The notes beneath the pieces were generated by a model. That model saw nothing but the letters and a program-made list of their open reading frames with translations. It was not told the origin of the DNA and ran no database searches. Shown here piece by piece: positions 1 through 6,403 of a stretch of 10,109 nucleotides of DNA. The position numbers and the translations under genes are program-made. Location: NCBI GenBank assembly GCA_021789355.1, contig JAJYJR010000172.1, positions 1-10,109 on the forward strand, given 5' to 3'. The DNA is from Chloroflexota bacterium (GTDB lineage Bacteria; Chloroflexota; Limnocylindria; Limnocylindrales; CSP1-4). Every line of letters begins with the position of its first letter. Positions within the stretch are counted from its first letter, which is position 1.

Positions 1-35
1 AGCGATGTGATGAAGTCGACCAGGAGTTCTGGCAT
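1..35 (-). CDS. Partial 5' end of a probable dihydrofolate reductase/RibD C-terminal-like protein
   Basis: Only the first 12 codons lie in the window: the protein begins MPELLVDFITSL and runs off the left edge. The start is well supported: an AGGAG Shine-Dalgarno motif lies 6 bases upstream of the ATG. An N-terminal strand followed by a TSL(DG)-type turn is typical of the small actinobacterial/chloroflexal dihydrofolate reductase family proteins (RibD C-terminal fold), which usually start with a hydrophobic strand and then SLDG. That assignment is inference from 12 residues, so the family could be wrong even though the start is convincing. It lies 128 bases downstream of the NTF2-like gene on the same strand and might be co-transcribed with it. 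Confidence 0.45.
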   Translation of the reverse strand, partial: MPELLVDFITS

Positions 36-163
36 GACGTTCTCCTCAGTCTGCGTCCGATCTGCGGCCGCTCGAAAGGCGGCCGGCACCTTCATGTTCG
101 GTGACGCGCCTTAGTGAAGTTCCCTGGTGAAGATGAGACTGACCGCCTTGCCCGCAGGACAAG

Positions 164-529
164 TCAGTCCTTGGGCGTCCAGGGCTGGTGGGCGCTGATC
201 GCCATGCGCCAGTGACCATCCTGCCGCACGTAGGCTGAGGCGATGCTGCCCGCGTAGGGCTTCTCGTCCCCTCCTCGGCGACCCCGCCCGTGGTACGCCA
301 CGATGACGCAGTGGGGCGTGATGTGGCGGACCTGAACGTCCAGCATCTCCACCTGATCCCACGGTCTGTCTGCAGTCATCGCCATGGCCTGCTGCTTCTC
401 CACGAACCCCATCGGCTCAATCACGGTCAGAGCACCCTCAGCGAGGTGCTCGCCGAAGTATTGCGGAGCGTCCGCCTCGGTCCAAAGGCCCTTCTCGATG
501 GCAAGGACGTCGTCCGTGGCGTCATTCAT
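164..529 (-). CDS. NTF2-like / SnoaL-like (DUF4440-type) small protein, 121 aa
   Basis: A 121-residue protein with the length and pattern of a one-domain cone-shaped NTF2-like fold. A helical N-terminus (residues 1-30, including AIEKGLWTEADAPQYFGEHL) is followed by alternating strands, and it ends with the family's usual DGHWRMAISAHQPWTP stretch (a strand with W and H near the C-terminus). Members are either small cytoplasmic enzymes (isomerases, dehydratases) or ligand-binding proteins, and the substrate cannot be read from the sequence. The start is the ATG preceded by GGAGG at a 7-base spacing. No signal peptide or membrane segment is present. The next gene on this strand is the partial reductase-like gene, 128 bases further on, so a two-gene unit is possible. 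Family confidence is good; specific function is unknown. Confidence 0.8.
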   Translation of the reverse strand: MNDATDDVLAIEKGLWTEADAPQYFGEHLAEGALTVIEPMGFVEKQQAMAMTADRPWDQVEMLDVQVRHITPHCVIVAYHGRGRRGGDEKPYAGSIASAYVRQDGHWRMAISAHQPWTPKD

Positions 530-865
530 GCCTGAACCTCCGGTGCACGCGTCTTGTCCGGGTCCGCCAGGGGGCGGTCAGGACCATGGTATGGCCAGGT
601 CCTCGCCATCCCGCGCGTGCACGCATGGCCCCGGCTCACTTCAATCCGCACGCTCCGAGGGGTGTCGCATCGTCACCGGGGAACGTCGCCTAGCCGCGGA
701 GATGCTTCTCAGCCCGCAGGCCCGAAGACCGCCCGCCCGTTCGGTCGGTAGGTCTGGATCATCACGCCCTTGGAGGTCGAGCGCGACTTTGACCAGTCCG
801 AAGTCGACCAGCCAGCGACGCCAGCACCATCTCCACAGCCTGAATCCGGGCTCCGTTGGCCCGCC
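530..865. other. Gene-free stretch between the NTF2-like gene and the cyclase fusion gene
   Basis: A 336-base gap. The 5' leader and ribosome binding site of the NTF2-like gene (minus strand) occupy roughly 530-560. I see an imperfect dyad around 581-603 (AGGACC ... GGTCCT flanking ACCATGGT) that might be an operator for it, and two GTGCACGC-containing sites at about 542 and 616. The part next to the cyclase gene stop (about 690-860) can be read on the minus strand for short distances in all frames but matches nothing I recognise. No intrinsic terminator with a T-run is visible for the 3-kb gene ending at 866. Confidence 0.4.
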
Positions 866-3800
866 TTACTGCACCCAGGCCTGGTCGAGGAGGATACCGA
901 TGGCCGGGTTCCACTGGTAGTTGCCGAGGCGAGACGAGACGAAGGCGCTGCCTTCGTTGACGAGCGGCACCCAGGGGGCGTGGTCGACCACCCAGCGGTC
1001 CACCTCGGCCCACTTGGCGTTGGCGGCGGCCGGATCGCTCGCCTGGAGGTCGCTCGCCTGCGCGATCAGCGCATCGAGGTCGGGGCTGCAGTAGTTCGAT
1101 GCGTCGCCCCCGTTGCAGGTGAATTGCCCAAGGAACGTGTCGGGTGCCGGGAAGTCGGCAAAGAACGTGAAAGCGCCGATCTGGACGCGCTTGTCGACGA
1201 AGATGGCCTTCCCCGGATTCTCTCCCGTCGTGTCGACCGTGGCGTCGTAGCCGAGGTCGCGCAGGACCGAGGCGACGTACTCGGGGAGCTGCGGCGGCAA
1301 AAAGTGCGACATCGGCCCCACGGTAACCTTCATGCCCATCGTCCCCGAGGCGGCAACCAGCTTGCGCGCCGTGTCCAGGTCCGGCGCGGACCACGTGCCG
1401 CTCAGGCTTGGGTCCTTTGTGTACGGGCAGTACGGTTCGTAGCCGGGGAAGTTCGGGGGGAGGACCTGGCAGGTCGTTTCCGCGGCGATCGCGCCTCCGA
1501 GCAGCTCCACGACGTGGGCGCGGTCGATCGCTAAGTTCACCGCCTTTCGGACGTCGAGGTTGTCGAACGGCGGCTTCTTCGTGTTCATGAACAGGTAGGT
1601 GGTTTGGCCCACGGCGAGGTGGAGTTGGGGCGTATACGCGGTGCGGAGCTCGGGGAAGGCGTCGGAGGGAATCGGTCCGTAGAGGTAGTCGGCCTTGCCC
1701 GCTTCGACCATCGCCACCTGATCGCTCGGACTGAAGCCCGACGTCCAGATGATCTGGTCCGGGTATCCATCCGGGCGGACGCTTGGGTCGACCGAGTGGA
1801 AGTGCGGGTTCCGAACGAGGCGCACCTCGTTGTCCGTCACCGAGGCGAACTCGTACGGTCCAGTGACCGGGTACGGGGCTTTGGTCACCTGGTCCGCCGG
1901 GACCGCCCTGGGGGGAAGGGCGCGCGCCATGGGCAGGGCCAGCTTGTAGAGGAAGTCGGGGTCCGGAGTCGTCAGGTGGAACGTGATCGTCTTCGCGGCG
2001 TCGTCCGCGACGATGCCTTTGGCCAGGTCGCACCGCTGGACCGGCGTGCCGTCTGCCCGTGTGCACGCGTCCGCCCCGACGAGCGCGCCGAAGGAGCCTG
2101 GTCCGAGGGGTGGTCCACCGGCCTCCGCTATCTGGAACGAACGCTCGATGACGAACCTGACGTCGCTCGCGTGGATCGGTGATCCATCCGAGTAGACGAG
2201 GCCGTCGCGCAACTGGAAGGCGTAGGTGAGGCCCCCGTCGGTGGGCCTTGGGATCGACGTGGCCAGATCGGGCATCAGGGTGGTGCCAGCGATCCCGCCG
2301 ACGTGGCGATAGCCGACGAGACCGTCCGCCACGAGCGCGGCGAGTGTGGGTAACATCAGCGTAGGGTCCACCTGCGGTGAGTCCACGGGGACCACCCGCA
2401 GCGTGCCTCCTCGGTGGCTCGTGGTCGACGGCTTCGCCACGAACCAGATCCCGTTCGCGACAGCGGCGATGGCCACGGGAGCGCTGCCGGCCGAGATGCG
2501 CGTAGGGCCGGCCGAGAGGTTCTGCTCGTCGACGCGCTCGATCGCGCCGCTGCTGTCCGCGATCCACAGGATGCCGGCGGCGACGGCGAGCCCGACTGGG
2601 CTGCCACCGACGTCGACCACGCCCACGACGTGATGGCTGGCCGGGTCGATCCGCGAGACCGAGCCGTCGCTCGAGTTCGCCACCCACACGGCGCCGTCCC
2701 CGATCACGACGGCCGCTGGGCGCGTCCCGACCGCGATCGGGGCGGCCAGTGCCACGCCCATGTGTGGATCGAGGTGCGTGACCGTGCCCCCGTCTTCGCT
2801 CGCCACCCACGCCCCCGTGTCGTCGGCGGCGATGGCGGTCGGGAGCGAGGCCAGGCTGATAGGCCCTCCCGGTTTCCCAGTGGCGGTGTCGATGCGCGTT
2901 ACGGTGCCGTCGCCCCCGTTGGCGACCCACACGGCGCCGGCACCGAAGGCCACCGCCCGTGGACCGTTGCCCACGGTGATCGTGTCGACCACCCGGCGCG
3001 TCGCAGCGTTGATCCGAGTGACGGAGCGCTCCCCGCTGTCGGCGACCCACACCGATCCGGCCCCGACGACGATGCCGGTCGGGCTCTTGCCGACATCGAT
3101 CGTGTCGATGACGGCGTGCGTCTGCGGGTCGATCTGCGAGACCGTGTCGTCACCGGTGTTGGCCACCCAGACCCAGCCTTCGCCAACCGCGATTGCCGAA
3201 GGCTGATCGCCGACCGCGGCCTGTCCCACGATGACGTCGCGCCCTGGATCGATGACGCCGAGCGAGTTCTCCGCGACGGCGGCGAGGGCAGGCGGCAGCC
3301 ACGGTTTCCACACCCAGAGCCCCGTGGCAACGAGGATCAGCATGACCGCGACAACGACCGCAGCCGCGCCACGCGGATGACGTTGCCAGATCGGCCTTGC
3401 CTGGGCTCGCCGGACCGCGGTCGCCCGGCGCGCGATGCGGTCGGCATCGCCGAGGCCGGCGGTAGCTCCCTCGCCCCCCGTTCGCGTGACGGCGTAGAGG
3501 TGCCACTCGCCTGGGACCCCTTTCAGTTCGCGCGTGCCATGGTCCTCGAAGTGGAGTCCTGCGCCGGCCGACAGGTCACGCAGCGTCCCTGAGACGAGGA
3601 CCTCTCCGGCTCCGGCCGCCGACATGATCCGCGCGGCGATCGGGACGGTGATGCCGCCGACCTTGCCGGCGATCTGCTCGACCTCGCCGACATGCAGCCC
3701 GGCACGTACCTGCAGCCCCAGGGGTTCGACGGCGGGCCCGATCTCCAACGCGCATTCGACGGCTGCGGCGGGCGCGTCGAAGACGGCGAAGAAGCCGTCG

Positions 3801-3979
3801 CCGGCGGTGTCGACCTCGTGCCCGCCGTTGCGACGGAGGGCCGCGCGGACGAGCCGGTGATGCTCCTGGACGAGATCGCGCCACCCGCGATCTCCGAGTT
3901 CGGCGGCGAGTTCCGTCGAACCGACGATGTCCGTGAACAGGACGGTCGTGAGAAAGCGTTCGACCCGCCTCCCGGCCAT
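866..3979 (-). CDS. Class III nucleotide cyclase-like domain / TM helix / seven-bladed propeller / family 5 solute-binding protein fusion, 1037 aa
   Basis: Four modules are visible in order. Residues 8-165 form a class III adenylate/guanylate cyclase homology domain, with FTDIVGST (D17) and DTAGDGFFAVF (D61) supplying both metal-binding aspartates. Residues 204-224 are a single hydrophobic helix (AAAVVVAVMLILVATGLWVW), preceded by Arg/Lys-rich sequence that favours a cytoplasmic N-terminus. Residues 240-520 carry about 40-residue repeats of the type VWVAN.GDGTVTRIDP.T..V, six complete plus N- and C-terminal part-blades that would close a seven-bladed YVTN/NHL-like propeller. Residues 525-1037 are a full SBP_bac_5 domain (GLTYAFQLRDGLVYSDGSPI; NLDVRKAVNLAIDR), with six cysteines that could form disulfides outside the cell. 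The ATG at 3979 is chosen because the cyclase strand begins nine residues later; 99 further open codons upstream look non-coding. The likely role is a membrane sensor of peptides or similar ligands, possibly signalling through a cyclic nucleotide. Catalytic activity is uncertain, and no permease lies nearby. Confidence 0.9.
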   Translation of the reverse strand: MAGRRVERFLTTVLFTDIVGSTELAAELGDRGWRDLVQEHHRLVRAALRRNGGHEVDTAGDGFFAVFDAPAAAVECALEIGPAVEPLGLQVRAGLHVGEVEQIAGKVGGITVPIAARIMSAAGAGEVLVSGTLRDLSAGAGLHFEDHGTRELKGVPGEWHLYAVTRTGGEGATAGLGDADRIARRATAVRRAQARPIWQRHPRGAAAVVVAVMLILVATGLWVWKPWLPPALAAVAENSLGVIDPGRDVIVGQAAVGDQPSAIAVGEGWVWVANTGDDTVSQIDPQTHAVIDTIDVGKSPTGIVVGAGSVWVADSGERSVTRINAATRRVVDTITVGNGPRAVAFGAGAVWVANGGDGTVTRIDTATGKPGGPISLASLPTAIAADDTGAWVASEDGGTVTHLDPHMGVALAAPIAVGTRPAAVVIGDGAVWVANSSDGSVSRIDPASHHVVGVVDVGGSPVGLAVAAGILWIADSSGAIERVDEQNLSAGPTRISAGSAPVAIAAVANGIWFVAKPSTTSHRGGTLRVVPVDSPQVDPTLMLPTLAALVADGLVGYRHVGGIAGTTLMPDLATSIPRPTDGGLTYAFQLRDGLVYSDGSPIHASDVRFVIERSFQIAEAGGPPLGPGSFGALVGADACTRADGTPVQRCDLAKGIVADDAAKTITFHLTTPDPDFLYKLALPMARALPPRAVPADQVTKAPYPVTGPYEFASVTDNEVRLVRNPHFHSVDPSVRPDGYPDQIIWTSGFSPSDQVAMVEAGKADYLYGPIPSDAFPELRTAYTPQLHLAVGQTTYLFMNTKKPPFDNLDVRKAVNLAIDRAHVVELLGGAIAAETTCQVLPPNFPGYEPYCPYTKDPSLSGTWSAPDLDTARKLVAASGTMGMKVTVGPMSHFLPPQLPEYVASVLRDLGYDATVDTTGENPGKAIFVDKRVQIGAFTFFADFPAPDTFLGQFTCNGGDASNYCSPDLDALIAQASDLQASDPAAANAKWAEVDRWVVDHAPWVPLVNEGSAFVSSRLGNYQWNPAIGILLDQAWVQ
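2400..3260 (-). repeat. Degenerate tandem repeats of about 120-126 bp encoding propeller blades
   Basis: Within the fusion gene, the code for WVA(N/D)..(D/E)..V.(R/Q)I(D/N) recurs six times at intervals of about 40-42 codons (residues 268, 308, 348, 390, 431 and 471), with a weaker seventh at 511. On the plus strand this shows as repeated GGCGACCCACAC / GCCACCCA and GGGTCGAT blocks. The copies have diverged at DNA level but keep the protein pattern, as expected for a propeller that grew by blade duplication. It is not a separate element. Confidence 0.75.
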
Positions 3980-4014
3980 GGCCCAAGTGTGGCAAGGTGC
4001 CGGAGTGGAATCAA
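3980..4014 (-). promoter_or_regulatory. Possible promoter of the cyclase fusion gene (would give a leaderless mRNA)
   Basis: On the minus strand, TTGATT (4009-4014) and CACACT (3986-3991) are separated by 17 bases. They match the -35 and -10 consensus at 4/6 and 3/6. The -10 ends 6 bases before the ATG, so transcription could start at or next to the initiation codon. This fits the lack of a clear Shine-Dalgarno sequence there. The matches are weak, so this is only a candidate. Confidence 0.25.
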
Positions 4015-4088
4015 TAGAGCGCGGGGCCCCTGGCTCGCGATCGCGTGGAGGACGGAGATCACGAGCGGCCACGGATGCTAAAGGTGGT

Positions 4089-4406
4089 TTAGTTGTCCGG
4101 CGCGTCCGATAGCGCGAACGGCGCGGCCGAGGCCGTGGCGACGGCCCTGTTCGTGGCCGACACCGTGACCCGGACATGGCCCGCCCGGTCGACCGGGTCC
4201 TCCTTCGCCACCGAGACCACGGTGCCCGACCAGGACGGGACCGTGAGCGCTGCGGCGGCGCTGATCGTCGGCACAACCGGCGGGTCGACGAGGGTGAGGT
4301 CGAGCGCGTTGAGCTTGCCGCCCTGGTCTATCCGCCTGCGGTGCTACGCCTGGGCGACCAGTCGCAGCCGCACCGTCACGTTCACGACCTCGGGTGATCG
4401 CCCGGG
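4089..4406 (-). pseudogene. Degraded remnant of an Ig-like/fibronectin-like repeat surface protein
   Basis: One minus-strand frame reads, up to a TAA at 4089, NALDLTLVDPPVVPTIS, then ALTVPSWSGT, then HVRVTVSATNRAVATASAAPF. These are the characteristic pieces of the tandem Ig-like domains of actinobacterial and chloroflexal secreted proteins (PTISG..ALT...GTWSGT ... IRVTVTATN.AGSATATS). The central strand region normally found between WSGT and RVTV is reduced to about 18 residues. The same frame is interrupted upstream by TAG at 4344-4346, beyond which VVNVTVRLRLVAQA continues in the style of the C-terminal domain of such proteins. No start codon with a ribosome binding site and no export signal are present. 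I read it as a deleted, inactivated gene end; chance similarity of a short GC-rich stretch cannot be excluded. Confidence 0.4.
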
Positions 4407-4412
4407 TGGCAT

Positions 4413-4443
4413 CCGACTCTGGCGCCACGGGCGCCAGAGTCGG
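4413..4443. terminator. Perfect 14-bp inverted repeat with a 3-base loop (hairpin)
   Basis: The arm CCGACTCTGGCGCC (4413-4426) is followed by ACG and then by its exact reverse complement (4430-4443). The stem has 14 of 14 pairs, mostly G-C, and could fold on either strand. There is no T-run on either side, so it is not a classical rho-independent terminator, although T-less hairpins are common at gene ends in high-GC bacteria. It sits at the upstream border of the Ig-like remnant and 173 bases before the DUF998 gene. It could be a terminator, a protein-binding site or the scar of a mobile element. Confidence 0.55.
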
Positions 4444-4616
4444 GTCGGAGACCGTGCCGCGGCCGGGCTGCGATCAAGGACCGCGGTCCGTTCGGCTCTT
4501 GCCGCGGCCTCGACGCCGGGCGGAGCATCGCGGCAGACGCGCCGCTCCCGTCACGGCAGGCGCGATCCCGGACCCGTGAGCCGACGGGGCAGGTTGAGTC
4601 GAGGAGGCAGGAGCAG
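4444..4616 (+). promoter_or_regulatory. Leader region of the DUF998 gene with strong Shine-Dalgarno
   Basis: Immediately before the ATG at 4617 is GAGGAGGCAGGAGCAG, which contains two overlapping purine-rich Shine-Dalgarno motifs. The closer one, GGAG, lies 4 bases before the ATG. This decides the start of the DUF998 gene. The rest of the stretch is GC-rich with short local dyads such as GGACCGCGGTCC, and I see no convincing -10/-35 pair. Confidence 0.5.
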
Positions 4617-5243
4617 ATGGCGATCGTCCGGCCCCTGCTCGCCTGCGGCGTCGCGGCATCGGCGTCATGGGTCGCGGCCGACCTCGTGGCCGGGACATCG
4701 TGGAGCGGCTACGACTTCATCCACCAGTCTGTCAGCGAGCTCCTCGCGATCGGCTCCCCGACGCGCGGCCTCTTCCTCCCGTTCGACATCGCCCACGGCC
4801 TGTTGCTGATTGCATTCGCCTCCGGCGTTTGGGCGTCGGCGCAGCCGGGTCGGGGTGTGCGCGTGGCCGCCGGATGCATCGCCGCCTCCGCTGGCTTCGG
4901 CCTGGCTGCAAACCTCGTCCCCATGCGGATCGGCGTGCCGGCCGCAGAAAACACGGGCGGGGTCGTGGTCGGTGCGCTCTCGGTGGGCTGCTCGGTCGCC
5001 GCGATGGTGGCTGGGGCCGTCGGGTTCCGCGGACGACTCCGCACCTGGTCCGCCGCGACGATCCTCGCCTTCGTCGCGCTGACGCCCCTCGGCCTGGTCG
5101 TCGCACAGAACCACCCGGCCACCGGCGCCCAGGAGAGAACGATGGCCTACGCTTACCTCCTGTGGGTCGTCCTCCTCGCCGTGGCCCTCTGGCAGTCACC
5201 CGAGGTGGCACCGAAGGCGGAGCACGAGACTCCTCCTGTCTGA
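4617..5243 (+). CDS. DUF998 family integral membrane protein, 208 aa
   Basis: A polytopic membrane protein with six predicted hydrophobic helices at about residues 5-25, 57-75, 82-104, 113-137, 145-163 and 176-193. The first loop carries YDFIHQSVSEL (residues 32-42), the hallmark of DUF998 (usually YDPi.qpiSEL), followed by G.P.R. The length is normal for the family, whose biochemical role is unknown; a role in membrane physiology or lipid/small-molecule handling is conjecture. The start is fixed by a very strong Shine-Dalgarno sequence. The C-terminal tail (residues 195-208) is charged and probably cytoplasmic. A SRPBCC gene follows on the same strand after 107 bases, so the two might share a transcript, although a small GC dyad (GGCGGC ... 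GCCGCC, about 5302-5320) lies between them. Confidence 0.85.
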   Translation: MAIVRPLLACGVAASASWVAADLVAGTSWSGYDFIHQSVSELLAIGSPTRGLFLPFDIAHGLLLIAFASGVWASAQPGRGVRVAAGCIAASAGFGLAANLVPMRIGVPAAENTGGVVVGALSVGCSVAAMVAGAVGFRGRLRTWSAATILAFVALTPLGLVVAQNHPATGAQERTMAYAYLLWVVLLAVALWQSPEVAPKAEHETPPV

Positions 5244-5350
5244 GCGACAGCTAGCTTAGTTGGGGCCGCATCCTGGAGACGGAGCACCGCGGGAACACGA
5301 GGCGGCAGGACCGGCCGCCACGCCAGGCCGCGGAACGTTGAGGTGGGAAC

Positions 5351-5803
5351 TTGGTGCACATCGAGGGTGAGATCGTCATCGGCCGGCCGGTGGAGGAGGT
5401 CTTTGACTTCGTCGCCGACGAGCGCAACGAGCCCCGCTACAACGCGCAGATGCGCCGTGCCGAGAAGGTCTCGGAGGGGCCGATCGGCCTGGGCACGCAG
5501 TACCAGGCTGAAGTCGTGAGCGGGCGGCAGGTCGTTCCGATGGTCATCGAGTTCACGCGGTTCGAGCGGCCACGGATGCTGGCGTCCCTGACGCGCATGT
5601 CGTCCATGGATGTCCGGTACGCCTTGACCTTCGATCCGGTCTCGCAGGGGACGCGGATGCGGTGGGTCGGCGACGTTGAGCCGAAGGGCATGCTCAGGCT
5701 CATGTCACCGATGGTGGGCTGGATGGGCCGGCGGCAAGAGCTGCGGATCTGGACCAGCCTGAAGCGCTACCTCGAAGGGCGAGGCGCTCCGGCCGCCGAC
5801 TGA
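5351..5803 (+). CDS. SRPBCC (polyketide cyclase/START-like) protein, 150 aa
   Basis: A single SRPBCC domain. The opening strand IEGEIVIGRPVEEVFDFVADERNEPRYN (residues 4-31) is the standard signature of the subfamily that binds hydrophobic ligands in a helix-grip fold. The VRYALTFDPVSQGTRMRWVGDVEPKG segment forms later strands, and the long C-terminal helix is at residues 125-145. A length of 150 is typical. Two starts are possible, TTG at 5351 and GTG at 5354. GAGGTGG lies 4 bases before the first and 7 before the second, and family members usually have two residues before the I-E-G strand, so I keep 5351. It is a cytoplasmic ligand-binding protein or lipid/aromatic handling enzyme with no identifiable catalytic residues. 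Its 3' end is overlapped by the tail of a convergent regulator gene. Confidence 0.85.
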   Translation: MVHIEGEIVIGRPVEEVFDFVADERNEPRYNAQMRRAEKVSEGPIGLGTQYQAEVVSGRQVVPMVIEFTRFERPRMLASLTRMSSMDVRYALTFDPVSQGTRMRWVGDVEPKGMLRLMSPMVGWMGRRQELRIWTSLKRYLEGRGAPAAD

Positions 5804-6071
5804 CGACCGGTCGTTTTCCACTCAGGCCGGGCTCCAGGTTCGCCACCACGAGCCACCCCTCAGCCCGTCCGGGGTAGATCAGCTGCTCGGTCGTAAGCGC
5901 TGACCGGGCACGCAGGTCGGCGAGGTGGCGCTTCGCCGTGCTCGGCCGGACGCCGACCAACGCCGCAGCATCGGCAACACACCCGCCAGCGGCGACGAAG
6001 GCGGCGAGGACATCGATCTGGCGGGCCGTCGGCGTCCGCGGGAACGAGCCACGCAGGTGCCCGTCCCTCAC
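5700..6071 (-). CDS. Small LuxR/GerE-type helix-turn-helix regulator, about 80 aa domain with an odd tail
   Basis: Residues 14-70 (TPTARQIDVLAAFVAAGGC, then VADAAALVGVRPSTAKRHL and ADLRARSALTTEQLIY) are a GerE/LuxR-like winged-helix DNA-binding domain; PSTAKRHLADLRAR is the recognition helix region. The conserved part ends at WLVVANLEPG (about residue 82). The remaining 40 residues are low-complexity, overlap the SRPBCC gene antisense by 104 bases and are probably read-through of a lost stop. The GTG at 6071 has no Shine-Dalgarno sequence, and the same frame upstream reads PNPGLIHPGDIVRGKPGVGDPAV without a start codon, so the N-terminus may be longer or damaged. It has no receiver or sensor domain. 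Its target is unknown, but the convergent SRPBCC/DUF998 genes are candidates. It may be an intact stand-alone regulator or a decaying one. Confidence 0.6.
   Translation of the reverse strand: MRDGHLRGSFPRTPTARQIDVLAAFVAAGGCVADAAALVGVRPSTAKRHLADLRARSALTTEQLIYPGRAEGWLVVANLEPGLSGKRPVVSRRPERLALRGSASGWSRSAALAAGPSSPPSVT
5803..5817 (+). terminator. Short palindrome plus T-run at the end of the SRPBCC gene
   Basis: ACGACCGGTCGT (5803-5814) is a perfect palindrome overlapping the stop codon of the SRPBCC gene and followed by TTTT. It could act as a weak terminator, but the stem allows only about four pairs around a tetraloop. Nothing else terminator-like is near. Confidence 0.2.
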
Positions 6072-6403
6072 TGCGGGGTCGCCGACACCGGGCTTACCTC
6101 GGACGATGTCGCCGGGGTGGATGAGCCCGGGGTTTGGCGCGGTACTTCGCGTTCTCCGGGAAGGCCAGGAGGACCGCCAGGGTCAGCCCGTGCACCGCGG
6201 CGATCGCCGAGAGGCGCCGAAGCGCGCTCAGGGGACTTCCCGGGGCGACGGACTCACGTGGCAGCGGATTCGAGCGGGCGGTTGCCACTCGTCGGTCTCG
6301 GCCTGACTCCTTGGCTCCGGCAGCCGCGGCGCCAGGATCCACACGAGCCGCGCTGTGGTCGCCCCCGCCCGCCGCCTCTTGCGTTCGTCGTTCCGCGCCT
6401 AGG
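6072..6403. other. Region between the LuxR-type regulator and the hydrolase, holding only remnants
   Basis: These 332 bases contain no intact gene. The right half (6228-6398) is the truncated LuxR-type C-terminus described separately. In the left half, about 6130-6250, one minus-strand frame reads LSAIAAVHGLTLAVLLAFPENAKYRA, which looks like a piece of membrane-protein coding sequence. Another frame next to the regulator reads PGLIHPGDIVRGKPGVGDPA, which may be its damaged N-terminus. I cannot assign either securely. Confidence 0.35.
6228..6398 (-). pseudogene. Truncated C-terminus of a LuxR/GerE-type regulator
   Basis: The minus-strand frame between TAG (6399-6401) and TGA (6228-6230) reads 57 codons including AGATTARLVWILAPRLPE. 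This is the conserved end of small GerE-type regulators (..KVGATTTAQLVWILAPRLPEPE). The recognition helix and everything N-terminal to it are missing, and no start codon precedes it. The remnant begins directly at the stop codon of the hydrolase. Its DNA (6315-6366) aligns with 8149-8201 at about 46 of 53 columns, including CTCCGGCAGCCGCGG, so it is a paralogue of the second remnant further right. It is non-functional as it stands. Confidence 0.6.

Noticed and set aside
762..3050. Long minus-strand open frame (about 762 codons) inside the fusion gene
   Set aside because: It is Arg/Gly/Pro-rich with no domain pattern and overlaps the clearly coding frame; a high-GC shadow.
2400..3260. Periodic repeats considered as a CRISPR-like or non-coding tandem array
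   Set aside because: The period is a multiple of three in frame with the propeller gene, and conservation follows protein positions.
2414..3592. Plus-strand open frame of about 390 codons antisense to the propeller
   Set aside because: It mirrors the blade repeats with Asp/Arg-rich composition and has no recognisable fold; an antisense shadow.
3980..4276. Upstream extension of the cyclase gene by 99 codons
   Set aside because: The sequence is Arg/Pro/Ser-rich, unlike any cyclase N-terminus, and overlaps the Ig-like remnant; the domain starts properly from the ATG at 3979.
4093..4809. Plus-strand open frame of 238 codons crossing the hairpin and the DUF998 start
   Set aside because: Low-complexity Ser/Arg/Thr composition, and it overlaps the strongly supported DUF998 gene in another frame.
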